DNA of 5,173 nucleotides from an uncultured Butyricicoccus sp. (GCA_900547195.1 URFQ01000118.1:1-5173), one strand, 5' to 3'; counted from the first letter of the stretch, positions 1-5,173 are shown. Translations and numbers: made by a program. The notes: generated from the letters alone by a model not told the origin.

Positions 1-569
1 GCGGCAGCACTTTTCAGCCGTCCGGCGTCAATCTCTACCGCACCTGCCGATTGGGAAGCATCCACAATCATTGGCACCCCTGCATCTGCGAGCAGATCAT
101 CAAGCGCTTCCAGCGGGATCACGCCGCCGAATACATTTGACATGTGATTGACTATAAAGAGATTTGCCCCTTCTGTAAGCGCCTGCCGCGCGCACGCCAG
201 CATCGCTCCCCCGTCAAACGGACCGTGTTTCATCACGCGGTACGGGATGCCGCGTTCGGTCAGCGGGCGGATAACCGAATTATGCTCATAGCCGGTCACT
301 GCCGCCCGTGTGGTTTCCTCCGTGAGCGCGTGGATGGCTTGATTGAGCGCATGGGTGGCATTCATGGTAAACACAACCTGTTCCGGCGCTTCCAGCCCGA
401 ACAGCCGCGCAGCCAGTTCGCGGCATTCATAAACCAGTTCGCCCGCGCGCAGTGCCGGGCGATGCCCGGAACGGCCGTAACCGCCCGCCTGCTGCATGGC
501 AGCCTGCATGGCCCAGTAGACTTCCCGGGGCTTTTGCAGCGAAGTTGCTGCATTGTCAAAATAAATCAC
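1..569 (-). CDS. Cysteine desulfurase family class V aminotransferase (partial, N-terminal 189 residues)
   Basis: This is a PLP-dependent fold-type I enzyme of the NifS/SufS-like class V aminotransferase family. The best match is the TIGR01977-type (EF2568-like) subgroup, which removes sulfur or selenium from cysteine-like substrates. Seen in the sequence: an N-terminal IYFDNAAT motif (residues 2-9), a GRSGH motif (32-36), EHNSVIRPL (95-103), NHMSNVFGG (141-149) with the His expected near the cofactor, and VDASQSAG (169-176), whose Asp170 should contact the pyridine nitrogen. The PLP-binding lysine and the C-terminal catalytic cysteine region lie beyond the left edge, so activity cannot be judged. 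The start is GTG at 569-567, set by an AGGAGGG site at 583-577 and by the motif falling right at the N terminus. It overlaps the upstream DUF3343 stop as GTGA, implying translational coupling. The substrate (sulfur or selenium) is inferred only. Confidence 0.9.
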   Translation of the reverse strand, partial: MIYFDNAATSLQKPREVYWAMQAAMQQAGGYGRSGHRPALRAGELVYECRELAARLFGLEAPEQVVFTMNATHALNQAIHALTEETTRAAVTGYEHNSVIRPLTERGIPYRVMKHGPFDGGAMLACARQALTEGANLFIVNHMSNVFGGVIPLEALDDLLADAGVPMIVDASQSAGAVEIDAGRLKSAA

Positions 570-817
570 GCCCCATCCCTCCTTTCTGGCATATCGTCAA
601 ATTCATAAACGCGCGAAGGCGCAAACCGTTTTTCCAGCATACGCCTCTGCGCGGCGGCCAGGTCATTAACCCGGATGCGCACGCCCCATGCGCAGGAATT
701 ATCCCGTTTTTCCCGCGGCGGCTTGCGTAGCACCCCGTCCACGCCCGCGCCTTCCAGCAGCCGGACGCATTTGAGCGCCTCCGTCTGCGAGCGGCACACA
801 ATCATTGCTCTCTTCAT
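566..817 (-). CDS. DUF3343 protein, putative Se/S carrier-like
   Basis: This is an 83-residue protein that fits the DUF3343 family (PF11823, described as putative Se/S carrier-like). These are small cytosolic proteins often found beside cysteine-desulfurase-like enzymes. Seen here: an N-terminal strand MIVCRSQTEAL typical of the fold, a long first helix, a PPRE segment (residues 33-36), then NSCAWGVRI with Cys42 as the most likely conserved thiol. Further cysteines are at 8 and 17. The tail (about residues 72-83) is acidic-basic and probably disordered. The start at 817 has a GGAGGAGG site close upstream. The gene ends inside the GTG of the downstream aminotransferase with a 4-base overlap, so the two are surely one operon. 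A role in delivering sulfur or selenium to or from the enzyme is inferred from context. No substrate can be read from the sequence. Confidence 0.82.
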   Translation of the reverse strand: MKRAMIVCRSQTEALKCVRLLEGAGVDGVLRKPPREKRDNSCAWGVRIRVNDLAAAQRRMLEKRFAPSRVYEFDDMPERRDGA

Positions 818-852
818 GGAATGGCTCCTCCTCCAAATAAAGCTTCTTTTTT

Positions 853-882
853 ATGCTATGCGCATCGCGCGGCGGTTGCGAA
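853..882 (-). promoter_or_regulatory. Weak candidate promoter for the DUF3343-aminotransferase operon
   Basis: On the minus strand, a TTCGCA -35-like hexamer (882-877) and a TAGCAT -10-like hexamer (858-853) are separated by 18 bases. Each matches consensus at four of six positions. The start of transcription would fall shortly before the GGAGGAGG site of the DUF3343 gene. The -35 overlaps the -35 of the opposite promoter. The match is modest and could be chance. Confidence 0.3.
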
Positions 883-904
883 AACAATCCTTTTGTGCTA
901 GACT
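876..904 (+). promoter_or_regulatory. Sigma-A-type extended -10 promoter for the DUF815 gene
   Basis: TTGCGA (876-881) is followed after a 17-base spacer by TAGACT (899-904), which is preceded by TGC, giving an extended -10. Transcription would begin near 911, about 30 bases before the ATG at 940 and downstream of the alternative ATG at 907. This supports 940 as the real start. Confidence 0.6.
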
Positions 905-939
905 AAATGGCGAATGGAATACTTTCAGGAGGAACAATC

Positions 940-2142
940 ATGGATTTTCATACGCTCCGGGTACGCGCGTCCTTTTTCTCGACGCTGCGCGGCCTGGCGA
1001 CCAAACCGATTCTCGCCGCCTACCGCAAGGTACTGAACGCTTTTTCCGAAGATGTTTACGCTTTTGGCGAAGCTTATGGCGCACTGTGCGAGCGCATTTA
1101 TAAATTTGACGATGCCGGCGACCGCATCCTCCGCCTCATCCAGTGCGACAACAATGCCCTGACCGCAGCGCTCGACAACCCGGCGCCGGTCGTGCTCGAT
1201 GCAACCACCCGGGATCTTGAAACCCTGTCCGCGCTGATTGCCCTCAGCGGCCGTGACCTGATCTGCGAAGCGCGCCTTGCCTTCCCGAACGACCGCGACG
1301 CCCTCGAAAGCCTGCCCGAATTTCCGGCCGGCAAGCCCCTTCCCTTTACAACAGGCGCGCAGCTCGCACAATACTACCGTGAAAACGGCTATGGTTTCTT
1401 TGCAACGGCGTCATTCTTTACAGTCGATCAAAACAACGGGCTTGCGGCCATTGAGCAGGCGGATCCCATCCGTTTGAGTGATTTAAAGGGCTATGCCCGC
1501 CAAAAGGATCAAGTCATTACCAACACCCTTGCGTTTCTGGAAAACCGCCCGGCCAACAACATCCTCCTTTACGGCGATAAGGGCACCGGGAAGTCCTCAA
1601 CCGTCAAAGCCGTGGTCAATGAATTTGCTGACCGCGGCCTCAAGATCGTCGAAATTTCGCCAAATCAGGTAAACTGCTTTCCCATGCTGTGCAGCGAAGC
1701 GGCGCGCAGCCCATACCGTGTCATCATTTTTATGGACGACCTCGTCTTCGACCGGGAGGATGACAACTTTGCAGCGCTTAAGGCGTTTATTGAGGGCGGC
1801 CTGACCGGCATGCCGTCCAACCTTATCCTCTACGCAACCTCTAACCGCCGCCATCTGGTACGGGAAAGCTTTTCCGAGCGGCAGGGCGACGACATCCATG
1901 TGCGCGATACGCTGGAGACCATTACCTCCCTGTCCGACCGCTTTGGTCTGGAAATCACCTTCTCGGTGCCGGATAAAGACGAATATCTGTCTATCATCGA
2001 CCAGCTTGCCGAGGAATATGGGCTCGATCTGCCCGCGGAGGAACTGCATCTGCTGGCGGAACGCTTCGCGATCCGCCGCAACGGGCGTTCTCCCCGCACC
2101 GCGCGTCAGTTTATCAGCTATCAGCTGACCCAGCAATTATAA
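940..2142 (+). CDS. DUF815-family AAA+ ATPase (ATP-binding protein of unknown function)
   Basis: This 400-residue cytosolic protein is of the DUF815 family (PF05673/COG2607), predicted AAA+ ATPases with no established role. Seen here: Walker A GDKGTGKSS (residues 212-220), Walker B VIIFMDD with acidic residues 266-267, a sensor-1-like YATSNRRHL (298-306, Asn302), and a C-terminal lid with a GRSPRTARQFI segment (382-392) whose arginines could serve as sensor 2. The first ~200 residues lack recognisable motifs and probably form the family-specific N-terminal region. There is no signal peptide or membrane segment. The start at 940 has a CAGGAGG site (926-932) with a 7-base gap. An upstream in-frame ATG at 907 has no such site and precedes the likely transcription start. 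The gene is divergent from the Se/S-type pair and upstream of nfeD on the same strand. The family is clear; the function is unknown. Confidence 0.92.
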   Translation: MDFHTLRVRASFFSTLRGLATKPILAAYRKVLNAFSEDVYAFGEAYGALCERIYKFDDAGDRILRLIQCDNNALTAALDNPAPVVLDATTRDLETLSALIALSGRDLICEARLAFPNDRDALESLPEFPAGKPLPFTTGAQLAQYYRENGYGFFATASFFTVDQNNGLAAIEQADPIRLSDLKGYARQKDQVITNTLAFLENRPANNILLYGDKGTGKSSTVKAVVNEFADRGLKIVEISPNQVNCFPMLCSEAARSPYRVIIFMDDLVFDREDDNFAALKAFIEGGLTGMPSNLILYATSNRRHLVRESFSERQGDDIHVRDTLETITSLSDRFGLEITFSVPDKDEYLSIIDQLAEEYGLDLPAEELHLLAERFAIRRNGRSPRTARQFISYQLTQQL

Positions 2143-2162
2143 CGGAGAACGTTTATATATTT

Positions 2163-2191
2163 TTGATTTCAATCCTTTTCGATGGTATACT
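2163..2191 (+). promoter_or_regulatory. Upstream promoter of the nfeD-SPFH operon
   Basis: TTGATT (2163-2168) is followed after exactly 17 bases by TATACT (2186-2191), which is preceded by TGG for an extended -10. Predicted transcription starts near 2198, about 90 bases before the proposed nfeD start. This is the best vegetative-type promoter in the gap. Confidence 0.6.
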
Positions 2192-2202
2192 TCGCTTCCA
2201 AT

Positions 2203-2224
2203 CTGTGTTATACTGGTAACACAG
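2203..2224. repeat. Perfect 8-bp inverted repeat overlapping a -10 element (possible operator)
   Basis: CTGTGTTA (2203-2210) and TAACACAG (2217-2224) are perfect inverted arms around a 6-base centre, TACTGG. No T tract follows, so this is not an intrinsic terminator. The dyad covers the second TATACT and lies just downstream of the first promoter, the usual place for a repressor site. It would also form a hairpin in RNA started at the upstream promoter. The binding protein is unknown. Confidence 0.45.
2206..2214 (+). promoter_or_regulatory. Second extended -10 element, within an inverted repeat
   Basis: TGTTATACT (2206-2214) repeats the TGnTATACT pattern found 23 bases upstream. At 17-base spacing its -35 position falls on the first TATACT, so it has no good -35 and would rely on the extended -10. 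It lies inside the perfect inverted repeat at 2203-2224. It may be a second start site or part of an operator. Confidence 0.4.
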
Positions 2225-2271
2225 CAGAAAACCTGCTGAAATGTTTTGCAGCCAAATGCTGCACGTCGCAG
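2222..2271 (+). promoter_or_regulatory. Structured 5' leader of nfeD with consecutive CAG/CTG-type hairpins
   Basis: Two perfect 6-bp hairpins follow one another: CAGCAG (2222-2227) with CTGCTG (2233-2238), then TGCAGC (2247-2252) with GCTGCA (2258-2263), each with a 5-base loop. A further CTGC (2259-2262) can pair with GCAG (2268-2271) at the edge of the ribosome binding site and would exclude the second hairpin. The arms share CAGC/GCTG sequence, so alternative pairings are possible. No known riboswitch class is recognised. Confidence 0.4.
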
Positions 2272-2280
2272 AAGGGAGGG
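2270..2280 (+). promoter_or_regulatory. Ribosome binding site that points to a CTG start for nfeD
   Basis: AGAAGGGAGGG (2270-2280) is the only strong Shine-Dalgarno-like sequence in the gap. Seven bases (2281-2287) separate it from CTG at 2288, the same gap as used by the DUF815 gene. No in-frame ATG or GTG lies near. The only other canonical choice, TTG at 2246, lies upstream of this site with no purine-rich sequence before it. Confidence 0.6.
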
Positions 2281-2287
2281 CTTTCAT

Positions 2288-2749
2288 CTGCTACCACCTA
2301 GCCTCGGCAATGCAATTGCCTGGGTCTTGGTCATCATTGTCGGCATCGCAATCGAAGCCTTCACACTTGACCTGACCTTCATCTGGTTCGCGGTTGGCGC
2401 GCTTGCCGCGCTGATCATCCTCATTTTGGGCGGCGGGCTTCTTATGCAGCTAATTGCATTCGCGGTGGCGGCCGCGGTGCTGCTTGCTCTTGTCCGTCCG
2501 GTGACACGCCGTCTGCTTCGACCCAAAGGCGCGCGTACCAATGCCGACCGCATTGTCGGCGAAACCGTGCTGGTTACCGAAGAAATCAACAACGTCCGTG
2601 CGACAGGCGCGGTCAAGGTCTTTGGGCAGGAATGGAGCGCCCGCAGCCTGGATGATTCGGTCATCCCAGTCGGGGAGACCGTCCGAATCCGTTCCATTTC
2701 CGGCGTCAAAGCCATGGTCGAACGCAGCAGCGAAAGAAAGGAAAATTGA
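2288..2749 (+). CDS. NfeD family membrane protein (short form)
   Basis: This short NfeD protein partners membrane SPFH/stomatin proteins. With the CTG start it has 153 residues. Seen here: a first membrane helix (about residues 9-27) ending in the IEAFT stretch, a second hydrophobic stretch (31-48) with WFAVGALAA typical of the family, and a third (51-69). A basic linker (70-83) leads to a C-terminal OB-fold domain: IVGETVLVTEEI (89-100), GAVKVFGQEWSARS (107-120) and IPVGETVRIRSISG (126-139). The N-terminal ClpP-like protease domain of long NfeD proteins is absent, as usual for this form. An in-frame stop at 2237-2239 limits the upstream extent. TTG at 2246 would add 14 basic residues but has no ribosome binding site. 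The stop is 4 bases before the SPFH gene, so the two form an operon. Confidence 0.88.
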   Translation: MLPPSLGNAIAWVLVIIVGIAIEAFTLDLTFIWFAVGALAALIILILGGGLLMQLIAFAVAAAVLLALVRPVTRRLLRPKGARTNADRIVGETVLVTEEINNVRATGAVKVFGQEWSARSLDDSVIPVGETVRIRSISGVKAMVERSSERKEN

Positions 2750-2753
2750 GATT

Positions 2754-3671
2754 ATGATGGAACTGTTTATGCCGATCCTTTTGATCGTACTGGTGATCCT
2801 GTTGATTGCCTTTTTGGCGTCCAACATCGTCATTGTACCGCAGGCGCGGGCTTATATTATCGAGCGCCTGGGTACCTATCAGGGTACCTGGGGTACGGGC
2901 CTGCATTTTAAAATCCCGCTTTTCGAGCGCATCGCCCGCAAGGTAACGCTCAAGGAACAGGTGGTTGATTTTCCGCCGCAGCCGGTCATCACAAAAGATA
3001 ATGTTACCATGCAGATCGATACGGTGGTATACTTTCAAATTACTGACCCGAAGCTATTCACCTACGCGATTGAGAACCCGATGGCGGCGATTGAAAACCT
3101 GACCGCCACCACGCTACGCAACATCATTGGCGACCTCGAACTCGATCAGACGCTGACCAGCCGCGATCTCATTAATACCAAAATGCGTTCGCTGCTCGAC
3201 GAAGCAACCGATGCCTGGGGCATCAAGGTCGGCCGTGTGGAGCTGAAAAACATCATGCCTCCGGAAGCCATTAAGGAATCCATGGAGAAGCAGATGCGTG
3301 CCGAGCGCGAACGCCGCGAGGCCATCCTGGTGGCTGAGGGCAAGAAACAGTCGGCTATTCTGGTAGCCGAGGGCGAAAAGGAATCGACGGTCCTGCGCGC
3401 CGAGGCAACCCGTCTTGCGAAAATCAAGGAGGCCGAAGGCGAAGCGGAGGCGCTGCTTGCCACGCAAAAAGCTCTGGCAGATTCGCTGCGCATGCTGAAT
3501 GAAGCCTCCCCAACGGATAAAATTATTCAGCTTAAGGCGCTGGAGGCATTTGCTGCCGCCGCAGACGGAAAGGCCACCAAGATTATTATACCCAGTGAGA
3601 TTCAGGGGCTGGCCGGCCTCGCGACCGCATTCAAAGAAACCATTATCGACCCGAAGGAAACCGCAAAATAA
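2754..3671 (+). CDS. SPFH domain/stomatin-like membrane protein (QmcA/paraslipin type)
   Basis: This is a 305-residue SPFH-family membrane scaffold, thought to oligomerise at the inner membrane and organise membrane microdomains or membrane proteases. Seen here: an N-terminal membrane anchor (residues about 5-26), IVPQ at its end (27-30), then an SPFH domain with ERLGTYQGTWGTGLHFKIP and DNVTMQIDTVVYFQITDP. A charged coiled coil (about 170-240) follows, with the repeated AILVAEG (190-196 and 201-207). The C-terminal segment contains IIQLKALEAF and a TKIIIPSE strand typical of the bacterial family. The length is normal. The start is ATG 2754, though the adjacent ATG at 2757 is equally possible; an AAAGG site lies 12 bases upstream, a rather long spacing. 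Its partner nfeD precedes it by 4 bases. The gene ends at a strong terminator. Confidence 0.93.
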   Translation: MMELFMPILLIVLVILLIAFLASNIVIVPQARAYIIERLGTYQGTWGTGLHFKIPLFERIARKVTLKEQVVDFPPQPVITKDNVTMQIDTVVYFQITDPKLFTYAIENPMAAIENLTATTLRNIIGDLELDQTLTSRDLINTKMRSLLDEATDAWGIKVGRVELKNIMPPEAIKESMEKQMRAERERREAILVAEGKKQSAILVAEGEKESTVLRAEATRLAKIKEAEGEAEALLATQKALADSLRMLNEASPTDKIIQLKALEAFAAAADGKATKIIIPSEIQGLAGLATAFKETIIDPKETAK

Positions 3672-3677
3672 CATCAC

Positions 3678-3715
3678 GAAGGCCTGGAACCCCATGGTTC
3701 CAGGCCTTCTTTTTT
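3678..3715 (+). terminator. Strong intrinsic terminator of the nfeD-SPFH operon
   Basis: A perfect 14-bp stem (3678-3691 with 3696-3709) closes a CCAT loop and is followed at once by six T residues (3710-3715). It lies 6 bases after the SPFH stop. The last Ts overlap the stop codon of the convergent mscS gene (3714-3716). On the minus strand the same stem is followed only by a mixed T-rich tail, so it may act weakly in both directions. Confidence 0.95.
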
Positions 3716-4655
3716 ACTTTGCCACCACAACCAAATGCGGATAAGCAATATCCACGCGCTCTTGTTCGCAGCGCTCCTTGATGGATTTCAGCAAATCGCT
3801 GCGCATGGCAAACGCCGTGCCGTTGTCGCGCGCCCAAAGCTGCGCACGGATGACGACCGCGGAATCCGCCAGTTCCTGCACGCGGATGACCACCGGCGGT
3901 GCGCCCGCCTGCTTGTCGGCCTCCGTGCGGTTATCAAAGTAATCCGCATGCTTCATAATCTCTTCCCGCATGATCCGCATCGCGTGCGCGATGTCGGATT
4001 CATAAGTAATGCCTATATCAAGCATCAGGCACACCTTATTTTCGGTATGGTTTGCGTTTTCGATGATGGCACTGTCCATCGTATCGTTCGGGATGATCAC
4101 GCGCTTATTTTCTATGGTACGGATAATGGTATGGCGCAGGGTGATTTCCTCCACTGTACCGGATACGCCGCTCGACACCACATTCACGACGTCGCCAATC
4201 ACAAAAGGCTTAAAGGTCAGGATCATAAACCCGCTGACAATGGAACCCATCGCCTGCTGGGATGCGAAGCCGATCACAACCGCGACCACGCCGCCGGCAG
4301 CAAACAACTTATTCATGCCAGCCGCCAGCGGTGGAATATTGCTCACAATCACCGCAAACGCGGTAAAATAAACGGCAGCGAGCGCAAAGTATCGCAGATA
4401 AGAAAACGCGGTCGCCGCAGGATTCCCGGCATCCAACATTTTCTGTACCGCACGGCGAAAAAACTGGTTGACCAGCCGCACCGCGACTGCTGCGAGCAAC
4501 ACAACAATGGCAATAAACGCCACATTCACCACAATCCCGCCCAGCCAGGTCTGCGAAAATGCATTGATACGCTCCAAAATGGACTGCGGCACCACTTCGT
4601 CTACGACGGTGCCGACCGCATCACCCACGGCGCTCACCGCATTCTGTTCGTCCAT
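3714..4655 (-). CDS. MscS-family small-conductance mechanosensitive channel
   Basis: This 313-residue membrane channel is expected to open under membrane tension and release solutes during osmotic downshock. Seen here: a hydrophilic N-terminal stretch (1-37), a first membrane helix (about 39-62), a second (about 84-106), and a Gly/Ala-rich third helix AAGGVVAVVIGFASQQ (119-134) that lines the pore in MscS. Next come ILTFKPFVIGDVV (145-157) with the hallmark KPF and GD, a beta domain with IIPND (187-191), and the soluble alpha/beta domain to the C-terminal VVVAK. The size is close to that of E. coli MscS, with a longer N-terminal part. The start ATG at 4655-4653 has an AAAGGAGA site upstream. 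A longer in-frame reading to 4883 overlaps proS and the terminator and has no support. It lies downstream of proS on the same strand and converges on the SPFH gene. Confidence 0.94.
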   Translation of the reverse strand: MDEQNAVSAVGDAVGTVVDEVVPQSILERINAFSQTWLGGIVVNVAFIAIVVLLAAVAVRLVNQFFRRAVQKMLDAGNPAATAFSYLRYFALAAVYFTAFAVIVSNIPPLAAGMNKLFAAGGVVAVVIGFASQQAMGSIVSGFMILTFKPFVIGDVVNVVSSGVSGTVEEITLRHTIIRTIENKRVIIPNDTMDSAIIENANHTENKVCLMLDIGITYESDIAHAMRIMREEIMKHADYFDNRTEADKQAGAPPVVIRVQELADSAVVIRAQLWARDNGTAFAMRSDLLKSIKERCEQERVDIAYPHLVVVAK

Positions 4656-4671
4656 ACATCTCTCTCCTTTC

Positions 4672-4710
4672 ATATAAACAAGGGGGAGGGATCGTGCTCC
4701 CCTCCCCCCT
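4672..4710 (-). terminator. GC-rich intrinsic terminator after proS
   Basis: On the minus strand, GGGGGAGGG (4708-4700) pairs perfectly with CCCTCCCCC (4690-4682) across a 9-base loop. The stem can be extended by a G-T and an A-T pair. The tail reads TTGTTTATAT (4681-4672). It lies 20 bases after the proS stop and just before the mscS ribosome binding site. The tail is not a pure T run, so some read-through into mscS is plausible. Confidence 0.72.
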
Positions 4711-4729
4711 AGCTTATTTGATGCGGGTA

Positions 4730-5173
4730 TTAATATGCAACACCCCAGACAATCATCTTCGTTGCAGGCTTGCCGCAGATCGGGCAGACATCGCCCAAGT
4801 GCTCCTGCACAAGCGGCATGCAGCGGGACGACATGCCCGCTTCTTCCTTCACCTTCTCCTCGCAAGCAAGTTCGCCACACCACATGGACTTGACAAACCC
4901 GACATGCTCCTTCGCAATCTGCTTCATATCGTCCAAGCTGTGCGCGGTGTAGGTATGATCTTCACGGTTTTTGAGCGCTTTCTGATACAGCGCGTCCTGT
5001 ACCTCATCGAGCAGCCGTGGAATCACCGTTGTCAGATCCTCGAACTTCACGACGGTCTTCTCACGGTTGTCGCGGCGGACGAGCACGCACTGACCGTTCT
5101 CGATATCGCGCGGGCCGACCTCCAGCCGGAGTGGGAAGCCCTTCATTTCGTATTCGGCGAACTTCCAGCCAGG
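4730..5173 (-). CDS. proS: Prolyl-tRNA synthetase, archaeal/eukaryotic-type (ProS type 3), C-terminal 147 residues
   Basis: This is the C-terminal part of the class II enzyme that charges tRNA-Pro with proline. The visible part begins in the C-terminal catalytic core with PGWKFAEYEMKGFPLRLEVGP, followed by the anticodon-binding domain (RRDNREKTVVKFEDL) and a zinc-binding-type C-terminal domain. That domain holds the cysteine groups WCGELAC, SSRC and CPICGKPA, and the protein ends in VWGVAY. The conserved terminal tyrosine and the cysteine clusters mark the archaeal/eukaryotic-type ProRS, which lacks the bacterial insertion domain and is common in many Firmicutes. The N-terminal part and start lie beyond the right edge. 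The gene is followed by a GC-rich terminator and then mscS. The identification is firm; only completeness is unknown. Confidence 0.95.
   Translation of the reverse strand, partial: PGWKFAEYEMKGFPLRLEVGPRDIENGQCVLVRRDNREKTVVKFEDLTTVIPRLLDEVQDALYQKALKNREDHTYTAHSLDDMKQIAKEHVGFVKSMWCGELACEEKVKEEAGMSSRCMPLVQEHLGDVCPICGKPATKMIVWGVAY

Noticed and set aside
144..608. Plus-strand 154-residue open frame opposite the aminotransferase
   Set aside because: It is a shadow of a strongly recognised minus-strand enzyme and has no ribosome binding site or recognisable domain.
907..939. An 11-residue N-terminal extension of the DUF815 protein starting at ATG 907
   Set aside because: No ribosome binding site precedes it, it lies upstream of the likely transcription start near 911, and a good site precedes 940.
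2143..2162. Possible intrinsic terminator after the DUF815 gene (AACG and CGTT around GAGAA, then T-rich sequence)
   Set aside because: The stem is only 4 bp and AT-rich overall, and the following T-rich run is interrupted by A residues. It is too weak to call.
2241..2363. Small plus-strand ORF from ATG 2241 (another ATG at 2256) overlapping the start of nfeD in another frame
   Set aside because: It has no ribosome binding site, an unremarkable product, and it overlaps the clearly coding nfeD frame.
3321..3386. Repeated AILVAEG units in the SPFH protein as a recent tandem duplication
   Set aside because: Alternating AILVAEG/AEGEK-type repeats are usual in the coiled coil of stomatin-like proteins, and the two DNA copies differ at many synonymous positions, so it is not recent.
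3735..4712. Long 325-residue plus-strand open frame opposite mscS
   Set aside because: It is the antisense shadow of the MscS gene. The product is His/Arg/Asn-rich with no known domain, and MscS motifs are unmistakable on the other strand.
4656..4883. A 76-residue N-terminal extension of the MscS protein
   Set aside because: It runs through the proS coding region and terminator, is Cys-, Arg- and Gly-rich unlike MscS, and a good ribosome binding site precedes 4655.

Overview
The window looks like a chromosomal segment from a Gram-positive anaerobe of the Clostridia, probably Oscillospirales-like. This is inferred from strong GGAGG-type ribosome binding sites, a moderately GC-rich composition by eye, extended -10 promoters, an archaeal-type prolyl-tRNA synthetase, a DUF3343/aminotransferase-V pair and a DUF815 ATPase. 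I see no mobile element, rRNA, tRNA or CRISPR array. Every stretch except short intergenic gaps is coding.

Layout. On the minus strand, positions 1-817 hold a two-gene unit: a small DUF3343 protein (putative Se/S carrier-like), overlapping by GTGA the start of a cysteine-desulfurase-family class V aminotransferase that runs off the left edge. A divergent intergenic region (818-939) separates it from a plus-strand DUF815 AAA+ ATPase (940-2142). A 145-base gap (2143-2287) follows. It has tandem extended -10 elements and a chain of three perfect short hairpins, and it leads into a plus-strand membrane pair: a short NfeD-family protein (best start an unusual CTG at 2288) and an SPFH/stomatin (QmcA-like) protein (2754-3671). 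A strong 14-bp hairpin terminator lies between the SPFH gene and a convergent minus-strand MscS-family channel (3714-4655). Upstream of the channel gene, also on the minus strand, is the C-terminal part of proS (4730-5173), which runs off the right edge. A GC-rich terminator separates proS from the channel gene.

How the genes relate. NfeD and SPFH proteins form a well-known membrane-scaffold partnership and are almost certainly co-transcribed. The aminotransferase and DUF3343 pair probably act together in sulfur or selenium handling. The DUF815 ATPase has no assigned function. It lies upstream of nfeD on the same strand with no strong terminator between, so partial co-expression is possible but unproven. 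MscS and ProS are housekeeping functions. The most unusual parts are the nfeD leader (promoters, hairpins, non-AUG start) and the mscS gene, which has no evident promoter of its own after the proS terminator. I found no clear evidence of an entirely new system.
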